Assembly (NCBI GenBank): GCA_030041495.1
Contig: JASHNT010000141.1
Coordinates: forward strand, 62,001-126,000
Reading direction: 5' to 3'
Origin: Bryobacteraceae bacterium
GTDB lineage: Bacteria; Acidobacteriota; Terriglobia; Bryobacterales; Bryobacteraceae
Length of the DNA stretch: 64,000 nucleotides
Within the stretch, counting starts at the first letter, position 1, and the number at the start of each line of letters is the position of its first letter. The notes under the pieces are model-generated. The model saw only the letters and a program-made list of their open reading frames with translations, had not been told where the DNA came from and made no database searches. Both the position numbers and the translations under genes were made by a program. This document shows, in pieces, positions 26,696-35,003 of this stretch.

Positions 26696-27403
26696 TTGGA
26701 TCACATACTCGAAGTCGAGCGTCTGTCTGTCCGTTTTGGCGACAACCTGGTTCTGAACGACCTCTCTTTTCAAGTCGCCAAAGGCAGCTCCCTGGCCGTC
26801 ATCGGGCCCAATGGCGTGGGCAAGACCGTTCTGCTGCAGGCGCTGCTGGGATGGGTCCCTTCGAGCGGCTCAATCCGCTGGGCCCCCGAGGTCACCTTTG
26901 GCTACGTTCCGCAGAAGCTGGATATCGACCGCGACGTGCCCATCACGGGTATGGATTTTCTCGCCGCGCGCGCGAGCTTGACGCGCGAAGCCGGCCGGCA
27001 TACAGGACCGGCGACCGCGAATATTCTGGACCTGGTCGGCATCCCCAGAGAGGCCAGCCAAAAGATGATCGGCACGCTCTCCGGCGGACAATTCCAGCGT
27101 CTGCTGTTGGCCTTCGCACTGCTGGGCGACCCCAACGTGCTAATGCTCGACGAGCCAACCGCCGGAATCGACCAGCCCGGCCAGAAGCAGTTGAACGAGC
27201 TGATCCGGCGACTTCAGCAGGAGCGCGGCATCACGGTGCTGTTCATCTCGCATGAGCTCTCCGTGGTGTACGAGCACTCGACCGAAGTGCTGTGCCTGGG
27301 CCACGGAAAGGCCCGCATCGGATCGCCCCGCAAGATCCTCACCCCGTCTCTCCTGAACGAGATCTATGGAACCGCCATGGACTACCACATCCATGAGCAT
27401 TGA
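26696..27403 (+). CDS. ABC transporter ATP-binding protein, metal-ion type
   Basis: A 235-residue ABC ATPase. Walker A is GPNGVGKT (around residue 39), the signature LSGGQFQR, Walker B VLMLDEPTAG and the H-loop FISHEL are all intact. Similarity of the overall layout and the partner permease places it in the zinc/manganese/iron (ZnuC/MntB-like) uptake class. The start is TTG at 26696 after GGGGGAT; the residues MDHILEVERLSVRFGDN fit the family N-terminus. The permease ATG lies inside its last codons (11-base overlap). A solute-binding protein is absent from the neighbourhood. Confidence 0.9.
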   Translation: MDHILEVERLSVRFGDNLVLNDLSFQVAKGSSLAVIGPNGVGKTVLLQALLGWVPSSGSIRWAPEVTFGYVPQKLDIDRDVPITGMDFLAARASLTREAGRHTGPATANILDLVGIPREASQKMIGTLSGGQFQRLLLAFALLGDPNVLMLDEPTAGIDQPGQKQLNELIRRLQQERGITVLFISHELSVVYEHSTEVLCLGHGKARIGSPRKILTPSLLNEIYGTAMDYHIHEH

Positions 27404-28145
27404 GAGTCTTCTGCTTTCGTTGGCCATGGCGGTTGCGGCCGGGCTGGTGGGATGCTTCGCGGTGATGCGGCGGATGGCGCTTGCCGCCGACGCTCTTTCG
27501 CACGTCGCTCTGCCCGGCATCGGCATCGCTCTGGCGCTGCACATCAATCCCGTGTTCGGCGCGGCCGCGATGTTGTTTTTCGGAGCGTTGCTGGTCTGGG
27601 CCCTGGAAGGGAAATCGCACGTGGGCGCGGAGGCCATCATCGGAGTCCTGTTCTCCGTGGCTCTCGCTATTGGCAGCATGACGACCTCCGGAGAAGAATT
27701 GATCGAGGCTCTCTTCGGAGGCATGGGCGTCCTGCGCTGGCCCGAGCTGGTCTTCGGCATTCTGGCGTCGACCGCGGTGGTGCTCTTCATGGTTATCCAG
27801 CGCAACAAGCTGGTGGTGATGCTGGTATCTCCGGAGGTCGCGCGCACCGCCGGCATCGACGTGCGGCGTCTCAACCTCCTGTTCCTGGAAACTTTCGCCC
27901 TCACCATCGCGCTGGGGATGCGCTATATGGGCGTGCTGCTCATGGGAGCCTTGATCATTATTCCGGCGGTGACCGCCAAGCGCCTGGCGCGCAACCTGAC
28001 GGCGATGCTCCAATCCGCCGTTGCCATCTCGGTCTTCGCTACCCTGGGCGGAACTCTGCTGGCCGCTTGGCTGCATCGCGAGACAGGGCCGCTGATCGTC
28101 ATCGTTGCCGCGGCCTGTTTCCTGGCCTCCTTCTTGCGCCGCTGA
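27393..28145 (+). CDS. ABC-3 family metal transporter permease
   Basis: A 250-residue membrane protein with about seven to eight segments. The diagnostic ADALSHVALPGIGIAL near residue 31, IGVLFSVALAIGSM and MRYMGVLLMGALIIIPAVTA, the coupling helix region, identify the ABC-3 (ZnuB/MntC) family. The ATG at 27393 overlaps the ATPase gene, supporting translational coupling. The metal is unknown. No Zur/Fur or MntR-type operator was recognised upstream. A convergent cupin gene ends 15 bases beyond its stop. Confidence 0.9.
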   Translation: MSIESLLLSLAMAVAAGLVGCFAVMRRMALAADALSHVALPGIGIALALHINPVFGAAAMLFFGALLVWALEGKSHVGAEAIIGVLFSVALAIGSMTTSGEELIEALFGGMGVLRWPELVFGILASTAVVLFMVIQRNKLVVMLVSPEVARTAGIDVRRLNLLFLETFALTIALGMRYMGVLLMGALIIIPAVTAKRLARNLTAMLQSAVAISVFATLGGTLLAAWLHRETGPLIVIVAAACFLASFLRR

Positions 28146-28160
28146 CGCAGCCCGGTTCCT

Positions 28161-28556
28161 TCACCGCCGATACTGTTCGCCGCTAACCTTTTCCATCCAG
28201 TCGACCACCTTGCCGTTGAGCCTCTCCTGAATCGCGATGTGCGTCATCGCCGTGGTGGGCGTCGCTCCGTGCCAGTGCTTCTCGCCCGGCGCGAACCACA
28301 CTACATCGCCCGGCCGGATCTCCTCCACCGGCCCGCCCTCGCGCTGCGCCCAACCGCATCCCGCGGTCACGATCAGCGTTTGGCCGAGTGGATGCGTATG
28401 CCAGGCCGTCCGCGCGCCCGGCTCGAAGGTGACGCTGGCGGCTTGCACCAGCGCCGGATCGGGCGCTTGAAGCAGCAAATCGATCCGCACCGTTCCCGTG
28501 AACCACTCGGCCGGCCCTTTGGCCGAAGCCTGAGAGCCGGCCCTCTTGATCTCCAT
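28161..28556 (-). CDS. Cupin of the manganese-dependent hydroxynitrile lyase type
   Basis: A 131-residue single-domain cupin. Motif 1 ([14 protein letters not shown]) supplies H53, H55 and Q59 and motif 2 (GEKHWHGA) supplies H94, the same residues and numbering as the metal ligands of the characterised cupin (R)-hydroxynitrile lyase of Granulicella tundricola, another acidobacterium. The N-terminus ([11 protein letters not shown]) and C-terminus ([11 protein letters not shown]) also correspond. That family catalyses cyanohydrin cleavage or formation in vitro, but its natural role is uncertain and may be another small-molecule reaction. The gene ends convergently with the ABC permease and starts 17 bases after the SRPBCC gene stop. 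Confidence 0.85.
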   Translation of the reverse strand: MEIKRAGSQASAKGPAEWFTGTVRIDLLLQAPDPALVQAASVTFEPGARTAWHTHPLGQTLIVTAGCGWAQREGGPVEEIRPGDVVWFAPGEKHWHGATPTTAMTHIAIQERLNGKVVDWMEKVSGEQYRR

Positions 28557-28573
28557 CTGTCGAAGTCCTCTTC

Positions 28574-29038
28574 TCAGTTTGGCGCAGTTTTTTCTTCCTT
28601 CTTGTTAGGGTACCCCTTGCCGGTGGTGATCAGACTCTTCAAGCTTCCGCCAATCAAGGAGCCCCATGCGTTGGAGCAGACGCCGAAGCATTCATACTCG
28701 GGCACCAGCCCCAAGTGAGTGAAACGAATTTGCGTTTCGCCGCCGGCTCGAGAGATTTCGAAAATGACGCTCGTGCCTTTCCACTCGGTCCGGTCTTGCG
28801 TGAAGCTGAAGTAATTGTCTAGCACCAGCCAGACCGTCTTCTCGCCCGGAATCGCCTTGGTCACTCTCATCTTGCAGCGATGCATGTCCTTATAGTGGTA
28901 GCTGAACTCATCGCCGGGCTTTTCCGTGCCGCCTTCGATTTCTTCGGACCACCATCCGCGAGGGTTACTGATGGCGGCAAAGGCCTCTTCCGGAGTCTGG
29001 GGCACTGAAAAGGTCGCCGTGAAATTTTGACCGTTCAT
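28574..29038 (-). CDS. SRPBCC/AHSA1-like domain protein
   Basis: A 154-residue protein starting at ATG 29038 with GAGGAGAG upstream. The sequence has the START/Bet v1-like pattern of the AHSA1 family: [49 protein letters not shown] and a C-terminal helix around [15 protein letters not shown]. Such proteins bind hydrophobic ligands in a helix-grip cavity; function is unknown. Its start overlaps the stop of the remnant of a second copy directly upstream, indicating a former tandem pair. It is probably co-transcribed with the cupin. Confidence 0.8.
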   Translation of the reverse strand: MNGQNFTATFSVPQTPEEAFAAISNPRGWWSEEIEGGTEKPGDEFSYHYKDMHRCKMRVTKAIPGEKTVWLVLDNYFSFTQDRTEWKGTSVIFEISRAGGETQIRFTHLGLVPEYECFGVCSNAWGSLIGGSLKSLITTGKGYPNKKEEKTAPN

Positions 29039-29142
29039 GATGCGCTCTCCTCCTCTTTTTTGATGGGCTGGCCTTTGCCGGTGGTGATCAGGCCGTGCAG
29101 GCTCTCGTTGACGTAGAAGCCCCACGCGCCGGAGCAGCAATG
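29035..29142 (-). pseudogene. C-terminal remnant of a second SRPBCC gene
   Basis: Directly upstream of the SRPBCC gene the minus strand encodes CCSGAWGFYVNESLHGLITT, then [14 protein letters not shown] and TGA. This corresponds to the C-terminal part of the intact neighbour ([20 protein letters not shown] then KGYPNKKEE). The rest of the gene is missing upstream. Its TGA overlaps the ATG of the intact copy. This points to tandem duplication followed by deletion of most of the first copy. Confidence 0.8.
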
Positions 29143-29317
29143 TAGCGGGCCTCGAACGGTCCTGGCACGGGCAAACTGGTCAGATTTCCATTTTCTCTAC
29201 ACTCCCATTACGCTCAGGATGCGAGTTGCACGAGCCGCGCTTCGTGTCTCAAGTATCCCGACGCTCTTGTTCCGCGCGCTGGTCTGTGCAATAATCCGCA
29301 GGGCTGAGGGGTGATTT

Positions 29318-30853
29318 ATGAAATGGTTTGTGTTCCTGCTTGCGGCAACTGCCGCCTCGGCGCAATCGGCGAATCAATGTGCGGATTTGATGCGGTTCCA
29401 AATGCCCGGCGCGACGATCGAGATCACGCGCGCGGCAGTAGTGGCCGCCGGACCGGCTCGCGGCGGTCGCGGAGGCCCCGGCCCGATGTTGCCGGCGCAT
29501 TGCCGCGTCGACGGAATCGCCGACAAGCGCACCGGAGCAGACGGGAGAACCTACGGCATCCGCTTCGCAGTCGCGCTGCCGGAGCCTTGGAACGGCGATT
29601 TCTTGCAGCAGGGCGGCGGCGGATTGAATGGAACCGTCGGGGAGCCGATCGGCAACCAAGCCGTCGGCGACAAGCCGGCGTTGGCTCGCGGCTTCGCGGT
29701 CGCCTCGAGCGACACCGGGCATCAGAGCTCGGGCGGAGGCTTCGACGGCAGTTTCATGCAGGACCAGCAAGCCGCTCTCGATTTCGAGTTCGTGGCCATC
29801 GGCCGCCTGACGGTGATCGCCAAGCAGATCATCGCGACCTATTACGGCAAGCCGGCGGTGCATTCGTATTATGTCGGCTGTTCGACCGGCGGCCGCGAGG
29901 CGATGCTCATGTCGCAGCGCTATCCGCTGTACTTCGACGGGATCGTCGCCGGATCGCCGGCGATGCGCACCGGGCATTCGAACCTGGCCACGCGCGCGGT
30001 TACCGTGGCGCTGAACGCGATCGCGCCGAAGGATGCGAACGGCAAACCCGGACCCGCGCTTTCCGACAGCGACAAGAAAGCCGTGATCGCGAAGCTGCTC
30101 GACGAATGCGACGCACTTGACGGCGCCAAGGACGGCATGATCTTCGATGCGACGGGTTGCAACTTCCGGCCTCGCGACCTGCAATGCGCGGGAGCGAAGG
30201 CGGACGGGTGCCTTTCGCCCGGCCAGGTGGCTGCCATTGAAAAGGGCTTCGCTGGTCCGGAAGATTCGCGGGGCAAACAGGTTTACCCTGGCTGGTTCTA
30301 TGACACCGGAATCGCGGCGCAGGGCGGCGGCATCCCCGGCCTCCTGAATCCTGGCCCTAGCCCCGTGGGAGGTCCCACTACGGCGACCACCCAGGATGTC
30401 GACGCGGACGAGGCGAGAGTAGAAGACAATCCTACCTCGCGCATCGGCGACAGCTACACGTGGGTGAACCTGAACAGCTTCTCTTCGCACGGAGGCAAGC
30501 TGATCTTCTATCACGGTCTGAGCGATCCGTGGTTTTCCGCCAAAGACACGATCGATTACTACCAGCGCATGACGGCAGCCAACGGCGGCTCATCGAAAGT
30601 GATGCAATGGGGCCGCCTGTTCTTGTCGCCCGGCATGGGGCATTGCGCCGGCGGCAGCGCCACGCTCGATAACTTCGACATGCTGACGGCCGCGGTCAAC
30701 TGGGTGGAGAAGGGGCACGCTCCGGAGTCCGTGATGGCTACCGGCCGCGATTTCCCTGGACGCAGCCGGCCTCTGTGCCCGTTCCCCACACATGCCCAAT
30801 ACAACGGTACCGGCAACCTAGAAGACGGGGCGAACTATTCGTGCAAGCAGTAA
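29318..30853 (+). CDS. Tannase/feruloyl esterase family protein, copy 4 (distant)
   Basis: A 511-residue secreted esterase with signal peptide MKWFVFLLAATAASAQ. The CS-D-HC catalytic set is present: S189 in VGCSTGGREAM, D403 in YHGLSDPW and H442 in GMGHCAGG. It is clearly more divergent than the three tandem copies at 3.3-7.8 kb: insertions around residues 330-370 and the C-terminus (GTGNLEDGANYSCKQ) lacks the embedded start codon. A glycine-rich RGGRGGPGP loop follows the first strand region. It is likely an esterase for aromatic esters, acting outside the cytoplasm; no operon partner overlaps it. Confidence 0.9.
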   Translation: MKWFVFLLAATAASAQSANQCADLMRFQMPGATIEITRAAVVAAGPARGGRGGPGPMLPAHCRVDGIADKRTGADGRTYGIRFAVALPEPWNGDFLQQGGGGLNGTVGEPIGNQAVGDKPALARGFAVASSDTGHQSSGGGFDGSFMQDQQAALDFEFVAIGRLTVIAKQIIATYYGKPAVHSYYVGCSTGGREAMLMSQRYPLYFDGIVAGSPAMRTGHSNLATRAVTVALNAIAPKDANGKPGPALSDSDKKAVIAKLLDECDALDGAKDGMIFDATGCNFRPRDLQCAGAKADGCLSPGQVAAIEKGFAGPEDSRGKQVYPGWFYDTGIAAQGGGIPGLLNPGPSPVGGPTTATTQDVDADEARVEDNPTSRIGDSYTWVNLNSFSSHGGKLIFYHGLSDPWFSAKDTIDYYQRMTAANGGSSKVMQWGRLFLSPGMGHCAGGSATLDNFDMLTAAVNWVEKGHAPESVMATGRDFPGRSRPLCPFPTHAQYNGTGNLEDGANYSCKQ

Positions 30854-30930
30854 ACGCCGAGGCAATCCCCGGCCCAAATCCTTCGAAAACTTGACCCGAG
30901 ACCCAATCTGTTATATTCCTATCGACTGGT

Positions 30931-31794
30931 ATGAAATCAGTGCTCCTTCTTTCCGTGCTGTCCGCCGCGGCGGTTTCCGCTCAGCCAAAGCTCACCCTCA
31001 AGGTCCATACCGGAAAAGGGCAGACCGGCTACGACGTGAACTCGACCATGATCGCGGGCGAGAAAGACATGCTGGTCATCGATCCTCAGTTCACTCTGAG
31101 CGAGGCTCACAAGCTCGCCGCGGAGATTTTGGAATCGAAGAAGAACCTGGCGTTGATCTACGTCACGCATCCGCACCCCGACCATTTATTCGGGTTGGCG
31201 GTCCTACATCAGGCGTTTCCCATGGCGAAAATAGTTGCGCTTCCGGCTACGGTGAACGCCGCTAAAACCGGATGGCCCGCGCGGCAGAAATTCTGGTTCC
31301 CCACTTACGGCAACAATATTCCGGGACCCGATCCGGTGCTGCCTGAAGAACTCACCGAGCCCTATCTCACGTTTGAAGGCGAGCGATTCCCCGTTACCGG
31401 CCCATTGCAGGGCGCAGATGGACCCGGGAACAGCTTCGTATCCATTCCATCTCTCAAGGCCGTGGTGACTGGCGACATCGTTTTCGACCACGTCTATTTC
31501 GGCGTTCCGAAGGATGCCGCTCGAGAAAACTGGGAGAAGACCATCGATCAAATCGCAGCCCTTCACCCTGCGATTGTGGTTCCCGGTCACCAGGGTCCGG
31601 GAGCCACAGACGATATGTCCGCGGTCACGTTCATGAAGCGGTACATCGAAGACTGGGACAAAAATGCCGCTGCGTCCCATTCGGCAGCCGAGATGAAGGC
31701 CAAGGTGCTCGCGCAATATCCAAACCTCGGAATGGAGTACACGCTCAATGACCGCGTCGCGGCGTATTTCCCGCCGGCTGCGAAAGGAAACTGA
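30931..31794 (+). CDS. Secreted MBL-fold metallo-hydrolase
   Basis: A 287-residue protein with signal peptide MKSVLLLSVLSAAAVSAQ. The metal-binding motif THPHPDHLFG carries the HxHxDH signature of the metallo-beta-lactamase superfamily; TGDIVFDHVYFG supplies the bridging Asp region and IVVPGHQGPG the final His. Members act on lactones, thioesters, beta-lactams and others, so the substrate is undefined. Export suggests a periplasmic role. A gene for a secreted protein follows after 26 bases. Confidence 0.85.
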   Translation: MKSVLLLSVLSAAAVSAQPKLTLKVHTGKGQTGYDVNSTMIAGEKDMLVIDPQFTLSEAHKLAAEILESKKNLALIYVTHPHPDHLFGLAVLHQAFPMAKIVALPATVNAAKTGWPARQKFWFPTYGNNIPGPDPVLPEELTEPYLTFEGERFPVTGPLQGADGPGNSFVSIPSLKAVVTGDIVFDHVYFGVPKDAARENWEKTIDQIAALHPAIVVPGHQGPGATDDMSAVTFMKRYIEDWDKNAAASHSAAEMKAKVLAQYPNLGMEYTLNDRVAAYFPPAAKGN

Positions 31795-31820
31795 GGCTAG
31801 AATAGACGAAAGGCCCTTTC

Positions 31821-32627
31821 ATGCGTAACCTGCTCTGTTGGAAACTTGCTCCTGTGTTCGTTTTCGCTGCGCTCGCTCCAGCGCAGTACCTTGGCTACCC
31901 GACCGCCGGCGTCCCCAAGACGCCCGACGGCAAACCCGATCTCACCGCTCCTGCGCCGCGCACCGCGGACGGCAAGCCGGACTTTTCGGGAATGTGGGGA
32001 TGGGAGACTCGCCCGCCGTGCGGGGCGCGCTGCGGCGACACCCAAATCTCACGCGAGTTCATCAATATCGCCTCCACCCTCAAAGGCGGTCTGCCGTATC
32101 AGCCCTGGGCTGCGGACGTCGTGAAGGAACGCAGCGGCAACCAGGTTCTCGATCCCAACGTTCACTGCATGCCGCGCGGAGCTGCGCGCATCTGGACCGA
32201 CGATTATTACAAGCGGATCTACATGGTCCCGGGCGTGGCGATGATCATTTTGACCGAGCGCAACATGCAGTATCGCCAGATCTTCATGGACGGACGGGGG
32301 CTTCCGCAGGATCCCAATCCGACCTGGAACGGATATTCCACGGCAAGATGGGATGGCGACACCCTGGTTATCGAAACTACCGGCTTCAAGGATGGACTGT
32401 GGCTGGATGCAAACGGGGATCCGCTTACCGAAGCCGGCAAGATGATCGAGAGAATCCGCCGGCCCAACTTCGGAACTCTGCAGATCGAAATCACCATCGA
32501 CGATCCCAAAGCCTATACCAAGCCGTGGACCGTTACGCTGAACCAGCCGATTGTGCTGGACAGCGAACTCCTCGACTACTACTGTCTTGAGAATGAGCGC
32601 GACGCGGTCCACATGTCGGGCAGGTAA
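31821..32627 (+). CDS. Secreted protein of unknown function (TPDGKPDL type)
   Basis: A 268-residue exported protein (MRNLLCWKLAPVFVFAALAPAQ). The repeated phrase TPDGKPDLTAPAPRTADGKP, followed by DFSGMWGWE, is a hallmark of a large acidobacterial/planctomycete family of unknown function. It contains HCMPRGAARIW and WDGDTLVIETTGFKDG, conserved blocks in that family. No enzymatic motif is known to me. It is probably co-transcribed with the MBL-fold gene. Its stop is the last point of conserved gene order before the accessory islet begins. Confidence 0.7.
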   Translation: MRNLLCWKLAPVFVFAALAPAQYLGYPTAGVPKTPDGKPDLTAPAPRTADGKPDFSGMWGWETRPPCGARCGDTQISREFINIASTLKGGLPYQPWAADVVKERSGNQVLDPNVHCMPRGAARIWTDDYYKRIYMVPGVAMIILTERNMQYRQIFMDGRGLPQDPNPTWNGYSTARWDGDTLVIETTGFKDGLWLDANGDPLTEAGKMIERIRRPNFGTLQIEITIDDPKAYTKPWTVTLNQPIVLDSELLDYYCLENERDAVHMSGR

Positions 32628-32640
32628 GGCCTCAAGCGTC

Positions 32641-32775
32641 TACCTCACAATCGGCTCCGGAATCGCTTCGCCGTGCGCGCGAGGGTCGGAGGCCGCGTAG
32701 TTCGTCTTGGTTTTGGAATCGTGAAGGATCGCCTGGCCGCGGCTTATCTCCTGCGTGTATTCGCGGCAGATGCGG
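32641..32775 (-). pseudogene. Duplicated 3' end of gamma-glutamyltransferase gene
   Basis: These 135 bases repeat the last 45 codons of the gamma-glutamyltransferase gene at 35055-36731 (matching 35056-35190) with about 6 differences. The reading frame is still open and ends at the same point with TAG instead of TAA. Similarity stops abruptly at 32775. The copy has no upstream gene. It marks the left border of the islet. Confidence 0.9.
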
Positions 32776-33128
32776 GCAAACGCTCATAGCGCTCCCTCAC
32801 GCACGCGATTGCTTGAGTTTTGAATTGGGAGGCGGCGCCGGCATGCACGTGAGGAAGGCTTTCAGGTAAGCGTCGACGAATGGGAAGAGCGCTTGCTGAG
32901 CGCGTTGTGACACGGTAGTGTCCTTGTTGATCCGCACGGCAGATTGCCGCAACACCGACGTTTCGCAGAGCAGCGTCACGCTCAAACCGAGCACGGAGCT
33001 AAAATGGGTGGCTTATGAAGCACGGAGAGCCGCCCCTCCGGTGTGCCATGCCGGTATTGGCGCCAGTTCTTGCGTGAGTATTCAACGGTTGGGGTCAGAA
33101 CCTCTCAGCGCCAGTACGCGTCTGGTCC
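32776..33128. other. Stretch without a firm gene between the ggt fragment and the beta-propeller frame
   Basis: The 353 bases hold only a doubtful minus-strand frame (32797-32994). The part from 32995 to 33128 is non-coding in appearance, and the plus-strand frame leading into the beta-propeller opens after a TGA near 33074. No RNA, repeat or promoter was recognised. Confidence 0.5.
32797..32994 (-). pseudogene. Possible C-terminal gene fragment, unknown family
   Basis: A 65-codon frame on the minus strand (RINKDTTVSQRAQQALFPFV and DAYLKAFLTCMPAPP) looks protein-like at its end but has no good start or Shine-Dalgarno site, and upstream sequence continues in frame without an obvious beginning. 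I do not recognise it. It could be the tail of a gene destroyed when the islet formed. Confidence 0.3.
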
Positions 33129-34100
33129 GTGGGCCCGTTGATGAGTCCGCAAAGCGTGGCGGGCATCGCTTTCGGCGCTGAAGGCGCAAGAGTGACGGCC
33201 CCTCGATTGGATCCTCAAACGGGGTCAGCCTTTGCGGCGACACGTAGCGTTGTCTTTGCCGGTGACCGCATCATCCTCGCCTCGATGGAGGGTCTTAGGA
33301 GAGTAGAGGGAGCGAGCATTCCGGAGAGAGTCTACGAGGTTCTATCGTTCGATGTGCGAACGGGCGAGGTGAAGGACAGGAGCGAGGTATACGCGTTTGG
33401 ATCATTGAAAGTATTTGCGACAAATGACGGCCACGCCATCATCTCAGGGCGCAAGCTTATGCAACTCACGCCGGATCTCAAAGATGCAGGTAGTTTCGAC
33501 AACGGGAACAAGTCCTGGAGGGTCGAAAACATATCGCCGGATGGGTCGACGCTCGGAAACGCGACGAATCCCGGTTTCGAACTAATCGATGCGCGTACGT
33601 TCCAGTCAGTACGGCTTTCAGATTTACCGACGACGGAGACAAGCCTGAGTTCGAGGGCGATCGTTAGCGATAGTCCGCGGTGGATCAAAGATTATCCCAA
33701 TGCAAAGAGCTTCATCACCCTGACCGATGAAAAAGGCCAGCACTTAATTTTTCACGGTGATTGCGGCGGAAGGCCACAGTTTCTCCGCAATGATCGCATA
33801 CTCACGGCCACCTGCAAAGCGGCACGAATACTGGACACCCAAGGCAATGTCCTAAGGACGATAACATTTCACGGCTCCGTCGCCTTCGCCGGCGTCTCGC
33901 AGAACGGGAAGCGGTTTGCCCTCCAGGTTGGAAGCAGACCAGAGCGTTTCGTTGTTTATTCGACTGATACCGGTGAGCCCGTCGCGCAGGTAGCGCCCGA
34001 TGAACAGCCGCAGGCGCAATCGTGGACTGCATTCTCTCCAGACGGCACGATGATTGTCGTTGGATCGCCGCTTAAGCTGACACTGTACCGCCTCCCCTAA
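33129..34100 (+). CDS. Beta-propeller-like protein without its N-terminus
   Basis: A 323-residue frame rich in short beta strands with repeats such as VVFAGDRIILASMEGL, FATNDGHAIISGRKLMQLTP, RILDTQGNVLRTITFHG and SWTAFSPDGTMIVVGSP, the style of WD40/PQQ-like propeller proteins common in acidobacteria. No signal peptide is seen, and the frame begins with a poor GTG start after an in-frame stop near 33074, whereas related proteins are normally exported. I infer a 5'-truncated gene. It sits within the islet between the ggt fragment and the toxin-antitoxin genes. Confidence 0.5.
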   Translation: MGPLMSPQSVAGIAFGAEGARVTAPRLDPQTGSAFAATRSVVFAGDRIILASMEGLRRVEGASIPERVYEVLSFDVRTGEVKDRSEVYAFGSLKVFATNDGHAIISGRKLMQLTPDLKDAGSFDNGNKSWRVENISPDGSTLGNATNPGFELIDARTFQSVRLSDLPTTETSLSSRAIVSDSPRWIKDYPNAKSFITLTDEKGQHLIFHGDCGGRPQFLRNDRILTATCKAARILDTQGNVLRTITFHGSVAFAGVSQNGKRFALQVGSRPERFVVYSTDTGEPVAQVAPDEQPQAQSWTAFSPDGTMIVVGSPLKLTLYRLP

Positions 34101-34300
34101 CGAGCGCTGCCAGAGCAATGGGGCGACCACACGAATCAGGTCGGGAAAGCACCCCTAGCGGCCGCGCCCTGGGCGACGATGTCGGCGCCAGGTCCGCCGG
34201 AATTCCGCATCCTTCCGAACCCAAGCGTCCGCTGTATGATTTCCGGATCGCCGGTGACGAGGTCCCGTAATGGGCCAGTTGCTCAGACTTCGTGCGTTGT

Positions 34301-34618
34301 TCATTCGGCCGCTAACGCCCGGCGCACGATGGCCGGCTCCTTCGCGATTACTGTCAGGTAAGCCCGCGCGGCGGAATCGGGCTGCCGCCCACCCTGCTCC
34401 CATTCCTGTAAGGCGCGCTTGCTGATGCCGTAGGCCCGCGCGAATTCAGTCTGCGACATCTTGACCCTTTTACGAATTGCCTTGACGTCGACCGGTTTAG
34501 GCCAGACCTGCTCCAACTCTACCTTGCCCCGCTGATGAGCCAGGACTAGCTTCATTCCCTCGATCAGGTCTTCGCCGAAGGTCGCCGCTTTCTTCTTGAC
34601 CGTTGCTTTCCTGGGCAC
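34301..34618 (-). CDS. XRE/HigA-type antitoxin
   Basis: A 105-residue DNA-binding antitoxin. The C-terminal half has a Cro/CI helix-turn-helix: IRKRVKMSQTEFARAYGISK and RALQEWEQGGRQPD, the usual layout of antitoxins paired with PF06296 toxins. The N-terminal arm (EDLIEGMKLVLAHQRG) is likely the toxin-neutralising part. It starts one base after the toxin gene stop and so is translationally coupled, in toxin-first order as in HigBA. It probably binds the palindrome in front of the toxin gene to repress the pair. Confidence 0.88.
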   Translation of the reverse strand: MPRKATVKKKAATFGEDLIEGMKLVLAHQRGKVELEQVWPKPVDVKAIRKRVKMSQTEFARAYGISKRALQEWEQGGRQPDSAARAYLTVIAKEPAIVRRALAAE

Positions 34619-34619
34619 T

Positions 34620-34964
34620 CTATTGCGCTCCTTTCAGGTAGGCTGCGATCTGCCGCAGAGCCTTCTTCTCATCCGCGGTCAGATCCGTTTTGACGTTTTT
34701 GGCGTAACACCGGACCAGGTAGACGCGCGCCGCAAACACGACGTACAGGTAGATGATCCGGGCGCCGCCGCGTTTTCCTTTGCCCTTCGCCGCCCAGCGC
34801 AGTTTACGCACTCCGCCCGACCCCGGTATCACGTCCCCGGCATCGGGGTGGTCAATCAGGTAGACGGCAAGCGCCTCGATGCCAGCGGCCCCGATAAGCT
34901 CCGTAGCCTCTGCCTTGAACTTCGGCAGTTGCAGGACCGTGATCTCGGGCGCATCGTCCACCAC
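34620..34964 (-). CDS. RelE/HigB-type toxin (PF06296)
   Basis: A 114-residue toxin. The pattern ITVLQLPKFKAEATELIGAA, GVRKLRWAAKGKGKRGGARI and IYLYVVFAARVYLVRCYAKN, with C-terminal DLTADEKKALRQIAAYLK, matches the COG4737/PF06296 group of RelE-like ribosome-dependent mRNA interferases. A double GTG marks the start at 34964. It leads the two-gene operon with the XRE antitoxin. A perfect inverted repeat and a -10-like box stand 6-24 bases upstream. Intact in length and frame. Confidence 0.88.
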   Translation of the reverse strand: MVDDAPEITVLQLPKFKAEATELIGAAGIEALAVYLIDHPDAGDVIPGSGGVRKLRWAAKGKGKRGGARIIYLYVVFAARVYLVRCYAKNVKTDLTADEKKALRQIAAYLKGAQ

Positions 34965-34969
34965 TCAAG

Positions 34970-34988
34970 AGTATACCGCAATGCGGTA
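34970..34988 (-). promoter_or_regulatory. Operator palindrome overlapping the -10 box of the toxin-antitoxin operon
   Basis: TACCGCAATGCGGTA (34974-34988) is a perfect 7+1+7 inverted repeat. On the minus strand it overlaps TATACT (34975-34970), a near-consensus -10 box just before the toxin's GTG. This is the expected architecture for autorepression by the XRE antitoxin. Confidence 0.7.
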
Positions 34989-35003
34989 CAATTGAGCCGC
35001 TAA

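Noticed and set aside
34101-34300. Possible gene or RNA between the beta-propeller frame and the antitoxin
   Set aside because: Only short frames without coding character and no stable structure could be seen in these 200 bases.
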